A stretch of DNA of 64,000 nt, taken from assembly GCA_963978895.1 (NCBI GenBank), contig OZ022245.1:26139584-26203583 (forward strand), written 5' to 3'. Position 1 is the stretch's first letter. Each line of letters opens with the position of its first letter. The notes beneath the pieces were generated by a model. That model had not been told where the DNA came from. It did not search any database and saw only the letters and a program-made list of their open reading frames with translations. The translations under genes and the position numbers were made by a program. This DNA is from Erpobdella octoculata (lineage: Eukaryota; Annelida; Clitellata; Hirudinida; Erpobdellidae). Below, piece after piece: positions 59,373-64,000 of the stretch.

Positions 59373-61063
59373 TTGAGATATTTTCGTCGAACTATTTATT
59401 GTCTATGCTAAAATGCTCGTTATTTATGTAACAGAATGTGGCCTACACAATCGATTATATAAAGATGTTTTATAAAAAAAAACTTTGTTTTTTGATTCAC
59501 TTGTTCAATAAATACTGTTCTCTAGATGGCCCAGCGCCTCAACCTTTACTGTCTTAAATGTTTGCATTTATTTTAATAAAATGTCATGGTTCGAAGAAGC
59601 CATAGGAGCTGTATCGGGCTGTTCGAATGAATGACACGGCTGAGACCATTTGAATAATCTTATTGTAACAGCAGTAACACTTTCGATAATGCTATGAAAA
59701 ATCGACATTGTTTAGGGCCAGGAATGTGTCTTGTAAATATCATTAAAGGACGTGATTTATTTATTCATCATCATCATCACCACACAAGTTCAATTGCTCT
59801 TGATTCCCAGGATCATTCCAATAGGAATTAATTAATATGCGATAGATTTGTTTGGGAATAGCATTGGCACTCGAGGCTACAGGTGTGGTCCGCTACGCCC
59901 ATTTTTGTGATATTCCTCAGGATCAGTCATTCCCATGGTTGATACCATTCTAGGAATTACTTGCGACACAAGAGGTCAGTGGAGAGATAAGGTAGAATCG
60001 AAATAATTGAATCAACATATTCTTGACTTTTCAGAATTAATGTTCACAATATATTGCTATTATTTATAATCCGAACATCCGTAGGTACGTAGCTCTAGCA
60101 TTCCGATCGTCGACGCTGATAGAATAGAACAATTATTCGTTGAATATACAAAATAATGTACACCAATTATAATTATTATTACTGCTGTCGCACGTTTACA
60201 AATCACTGACTGAAACTCTCCCTTGATGACTTAATAATGTTCTCTTGATCGTTTCAATTGGCTTCGTCGTCACGGAGACAGATGGACGTTACTAAGCAAA
60301 GAAAGAAAGCATCCACCGGAGACCTCGTCGCAGTGCGGAGAGTGCAGAGGGAGGAGTGCAGCATCTGCCACCGAGGACGCCGAGTGGAGTGTTGAGTTAG
60401 TGTGTGGGTGTGTGTGTGGATGGAGTGAGTGCGTGGGTGGGTGGAGTGTGTCGGGGTCGGTTCAAACGAAGTGGAAGAGACAACGATCTCCAAAACTGAC
60501 AGATTTTCCGAAATTTACATTTCAAAGTAAGTTTCTTGCGTAAATTATTTTTTTTGCCATCAAAATTGATGCTGACCGACCGACTGATATGACGGCATCG
60601 TCCCTGCCACAAGACCCCCACCCACTCTACGGCCCCCTAAAAGCAGCCGTCTTCTCCTTCAAATTACCCCTAACGAACGAGTCGTTGCTGTCATAGCTTT
60701 CTAGTTGAGACTGTCGAATTATTATTTTTAAGGGCTATCCTCGCTCACTCAATGTCAGACTACAAAAAGGTGCGTTTCATTCTTTTAATCGGATTGAAGG
60801 ATGGCCTTCACCGCTTATGAGTTCACTCCTGTTAAATTTCCATTTGAAAGCAGTTGAGTTTTTTTTCGAGAAAAAGTTTGCTTTTTTCGTCAAAAGTTTG
60901 TAATAGTTTTTTTTGAAAAGGTCAAAACGCTAGGCAAGCTTTGTACGAAGTGCGAAAACAAGAGAGCAGTTAACGTTGTTAGTGAACTTGTGCTATGCGT
61001 GTGAAGCGTTTATTATTTACTAGCTGATGGCAAGTAGTCATAACAACATATGAATACATATAT

Positions 61064-61077
61064 AGAAAGAGAGAGAA

Positions 61078-61176
<99 letters not shown>

Positions 61177-61180
61177 AAGA
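61064..61180. repeat. (GA)n microsatellite
   Basis: GA run of about 110 bp with a few aaag and gaca interruptions at the ends. Confidence 0.95.
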
Positions 61181-61651
61181 GACAGAGAGACTCTTGAAGA
61201 ATTTGTTTAATGATCGTGCATACCAGAGCAAGTGGTTACTCAAGGTTGAGATAAATGGATACAAGAAAAGAAAGTGGAGAATGTATGTAAGAACGGAGAA
61301 GAGAAGAAAGAGATGCATGAAAAAATTTCTAAAAGGTAAAAAAATTTCATTTCTCAGTTGACTTCTGGGTGCATCAGTTTCTTATGTGGAATAAATGAGC
61401 AAGTCGAGATGGCGGTAGTGGAGGAATTGATCGAATGGTTAGCTGTGGAAATAGATCGTCCGAGGTGGATCAGTCGCCTGGGTCTCTGAAGTTTATATCA
61501 TTCGAAATGAACAACAAGCAAATAAATTAATTGAAGGTTTATGCTCGTAAAGGAAAAGGATGGACTGAATGGATGAATTCTTGGATGGATCAGCAGACTG
61601 GAAGATGGATGAACTCTTTCCTAAAAGTGTATAAAAAACGGAGTAACTTTC

Positions 61652-61722
61652 AGATGTACACAGACATACTTCCAGATGTACACAGACATACTTCCAGATG
61701 TACACAGACATACTTCCAGATG
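61652..61722. repeat. 22-bp tandem repeat
   Basis: About 3.3 copies of cagatgtacacagacatacttc; the last copy is truncated to cagatgtatagac. Confidence 0.93.
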
Positions 61723-62287
61723 TATAGACGGACTTTCCGCTGGAAATGCATAGCTTGATGTAAGCTTACTAGATGGAGGGAGTTTAAGGACACACTTTTT
61801 AATTGTCTAAATGAACGGACAACTAGATGTATGTATATGCATGGATGGACAGACCGACAGACGGATCCATAAACAACCGCGAATGCAGACTGGAAAATGG
61901 TTAGTCAAACGAACGAGGAATGTGCCTGCCTGTTGTTACTCCAGGCAGAATTCCGTCTGTGAACAAACTCGTTACCTGCCGGTACGTGCCACGTGTTTAC
62001 AATTTCACGCACTGTTTGCTGTTAGTTTAATGGCCTTGTCGCCATTGCTGTTGTTCGTCTTGTGACGCCATCTGTATTAGCAAGACCCCCCCCCCCCGTT
62101 TTAGGAGTGGTGGCATTAAAGAGTTCTTTTTGCTATTTATTCCTATGCTTTTATTCTTTTATTTCTTCAGGACCACGGCCTTGTTACTTTATAAATTAGA
62201 CCACCCTGGTCCGTGGGATCGTATTTGCTGTCACAGCTTTACTGTCGAGTGGTAAGGCCAGTCAGGAAATGTTGAAGGCTAGCGGCT

Positions 62288-62346
62288 CAGAGACGTAGCT
62301 AGGGTCTTCTGCGCCCGGGGACAACTGTCCCCTCGCTACGCCTCTG
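62288..62346. mobile_element. 59-bp hAT-like micro-element
   Basis: Inverted ends cagagacgtagct / (t)cgctacgcctctg are flanked by 8-bp direct repeats differing at one base: tagcggct (62280-62287) and tagtggct (62347-62354). The centre holds a small inverted repeat (ggggaca..tgtcccc). The ends follow the CAG-G-CGTA pattern of the two larger hAT-type elements in the window. Confidence 0.65.
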
Positions 62347-64000
62347 TAGTGGCTTTAGAGCTGAAGGTCAGTGCCGTATTTCTCTCAGCCCCGTCGTTCA
62401 ACTCTGCATGCCGTGGTGTAAAAGTGTAAACCCCACCAGTTTCCAATCGCACGTTTTCAAAATAGAAGAACAGGGCGTCGTCAATCGAGGTTTACTTTTA
62501 AAAAGATAAACAACGCCGCAGTTTTTCTTTTTCTTTCTCAGTCTAATTTTCAGTGTGCAGAAATTATGATGACTGTTTATTGTGTTCGAGATTGTGTTTA
62601 TACGTCTGTTTATTAAAAACTCGCTCGAACAGAAATAAATCGGTCTGAAAAAAAAATCGCTAAGAAAGAAAAAAATCTAAAAAATATGCGAAGCATGCTG
62701 AAGTGAATGCTAAGGAGAGATCGCGATCGCATTCAACGATGACATGTCGTTCGCTTTTCAGTGTCACGCGAATGACATTCCGTTCACGCTGAGGAATTCC
62801 TTTGGCGTGTTAGCTTATAATATACAAACAATGTATTATTATGTGTCGCATAATTTTCCATGTTTCTTTGCTTAGGCGCACGTAGGTATATCCAGATTCT
62901 ATTCTGCTATAGTGTTAGTGTTGGTGTCATCTAGAAGTTGCACCAATCCCTCCATTCACAACCTGCAATCTTCCCACTTGTTTTCCTATTAGTTTTTCCT
63001 CTTCTAACTAATTTTTAAATGCGTGCCTATTTTTTTATATTTTTTAAATAAAAATAATGAATTTATTACTGCAAGCCACGCAGCATTTATTCGACTTTAA
63101 TGTTTCTACTAATCGCCACAGCGCGCGTTTCATATATAAGCTGTCGCTAGTAATTTAAATGACGGTAAACTAAATACTAATTAATGAAAAACATTCTATA
63201 AGATCTGCATGCAGCTGTCACAATAGCTAAGTAACAAAAAGGTCTAGTTGACATTTTCACTAAAAATTATTCGTATGCCGCACCCGCACGCCCTCTATAA
63301 TAGCCGACCATCATCCCTTCCACAAGACCCCCAAGTAGTTGCTTCCCGATCAAGCTGATAACGACTGATAAGGTCTGGCTAATTCTAACTTGTGCAAGTT
63401 AAACTTATTACTTATTACGCTTGTTTAATCGTAAGAAGGAGTTAATTTGCACCCATAAACGTGGACTAGGGCCCTCGCGAAAGTTTGTTTGCTGTGTCGA
63501 TCAAACATGAGTAGTGCTGAGGCTAACACTACTTTTAGTATTAGTTATTATTGCTAGTATTAAAATTAATAATATTGCCCTATAACCGAGTCTAATTGGC
63601 TTCTAACAGATTTATTTTATACTCTTAAAAAGCTAACGTGAACTATCTAGCAATGGCTTCCCCCACTTAGGTGCAATTCAAATAAGGCGATTTCTCAGTT
63701 TCGATGCCAAGGTCAGTCTATTAATAGAACAATTTCATTGGCCAGAAGTGATCTGACGATATGGGCCCTGTTAGCAGCAAAGAAACTGGTGTCATTTGAT
63801 GGGTTGCTATGCGATAATTTAGCTACTTAGTCATGTGTTTCTGATTTGTTTTTAATGTTTTGCGGTGCCGCCTTAACACAGTTTAACCACTAGAAACCAG
63901 GGGTTTAAGCAGGATTATACCAGGTCTGGATAAAATTTTAAAGAACGGATTCTTAGCGGTAATCCATAAATTTGAATCAAGTAGAGAAGAGAAAGGGATA

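Larger units (their letters stand above)
56064..64000. other. Region upstream of VGLL4 (no gene supported)
   Basis: No coding exon is recognised. CCAAT/ATTGG words occur near 56470 and 56515 with a tataaac-like word at 56453-56460, but a probable splice acceptor just before the VGLL4 ATG means the real promoter may be elsewhere. Content: AC and CT runs, a GC-rich stretch at 60260-60480 with a good plus-strand donor (gtaagt) at 60528-60533, a long GA run, a 22-bp tandem repeat at 61652-61722 and a small hAT-like element at 62288-62346. At about 62.4-64.0 kb I see nothing I can interpret. Confidence 0.55.

Overview
This is an AT-rich stretch of an animal nuclear genome, very rich in microsatellites and minisatellites. 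Both protein-coding genes are split by introns with GT..AG borders, and most of the sequence is intronic or intergenic. The gene content (a PCTAIRE cyclin-dependent kinase and a Vestigial-like-4 cofactor) is generic to animals. The repeat style and intron sizes (about 0.1 to 8.7 kb) suggest an invertebrate, possibly a spiralian, but I cannot name a species.

Layout: (1) 1-3191 is non-coding sequence downstream of the kinase gene. (2) 3192-17877, minus strand: fourteen exons of a PCTAIRE kinase (CDK16/17/18 family). All exon phases agree, the kinase domain is complete, and the stop codon is present; the true N-terminus lies upstream and was not found. (3) About 17.9-44.7 kb: a long region with no gene I can support. 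It holds dozens of simple repeats, two hAT-type elements with perfect 8-bp target duplications (21869-23256 and 33680-34190), a Helitron-like tail nested in the first, and a dispersed repeat family with an internal 12-bp variable repeat. (4) 44756-56053, minus strand: a complete four-coding-exon Vestigial-like 4 gene of 476 codons plus stop, with three TDU (Tondu) motifs where vertebrate VGLL4 has two. Its 8.7-kb first coding-gene intron contains a complete-ended P-element/THAP transposon (48710-51116) with long inverted repeats and a 7-bp target duplication. The transposase has lost its catalytic core and is frameshifted, but its THAP DNA-binding ORF is open. (5) 56.1-64 kb: probable upstream non-coding sequence of the Vgll4 gene, with a 59-bp hAT-like micro-element at 62288-62346.

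The two host genes are transcribed in the same direction, Vgll4 upstream of the kinase. Vgll4 proteins bind TEAD/Scalloped through TDU motifs and oppose Yorkie/YAP in the Hippo pathway. PCTAIRE kinases act with cyclin Y or related cyclins in neurons and in membrane traffic. Nothing in the sequence indicates a shared function. The points most worth following up are the three-TDU Vgll4, the P-like element with a surviving THAP ORF inside that gene, and the small non-autonomous transposons.
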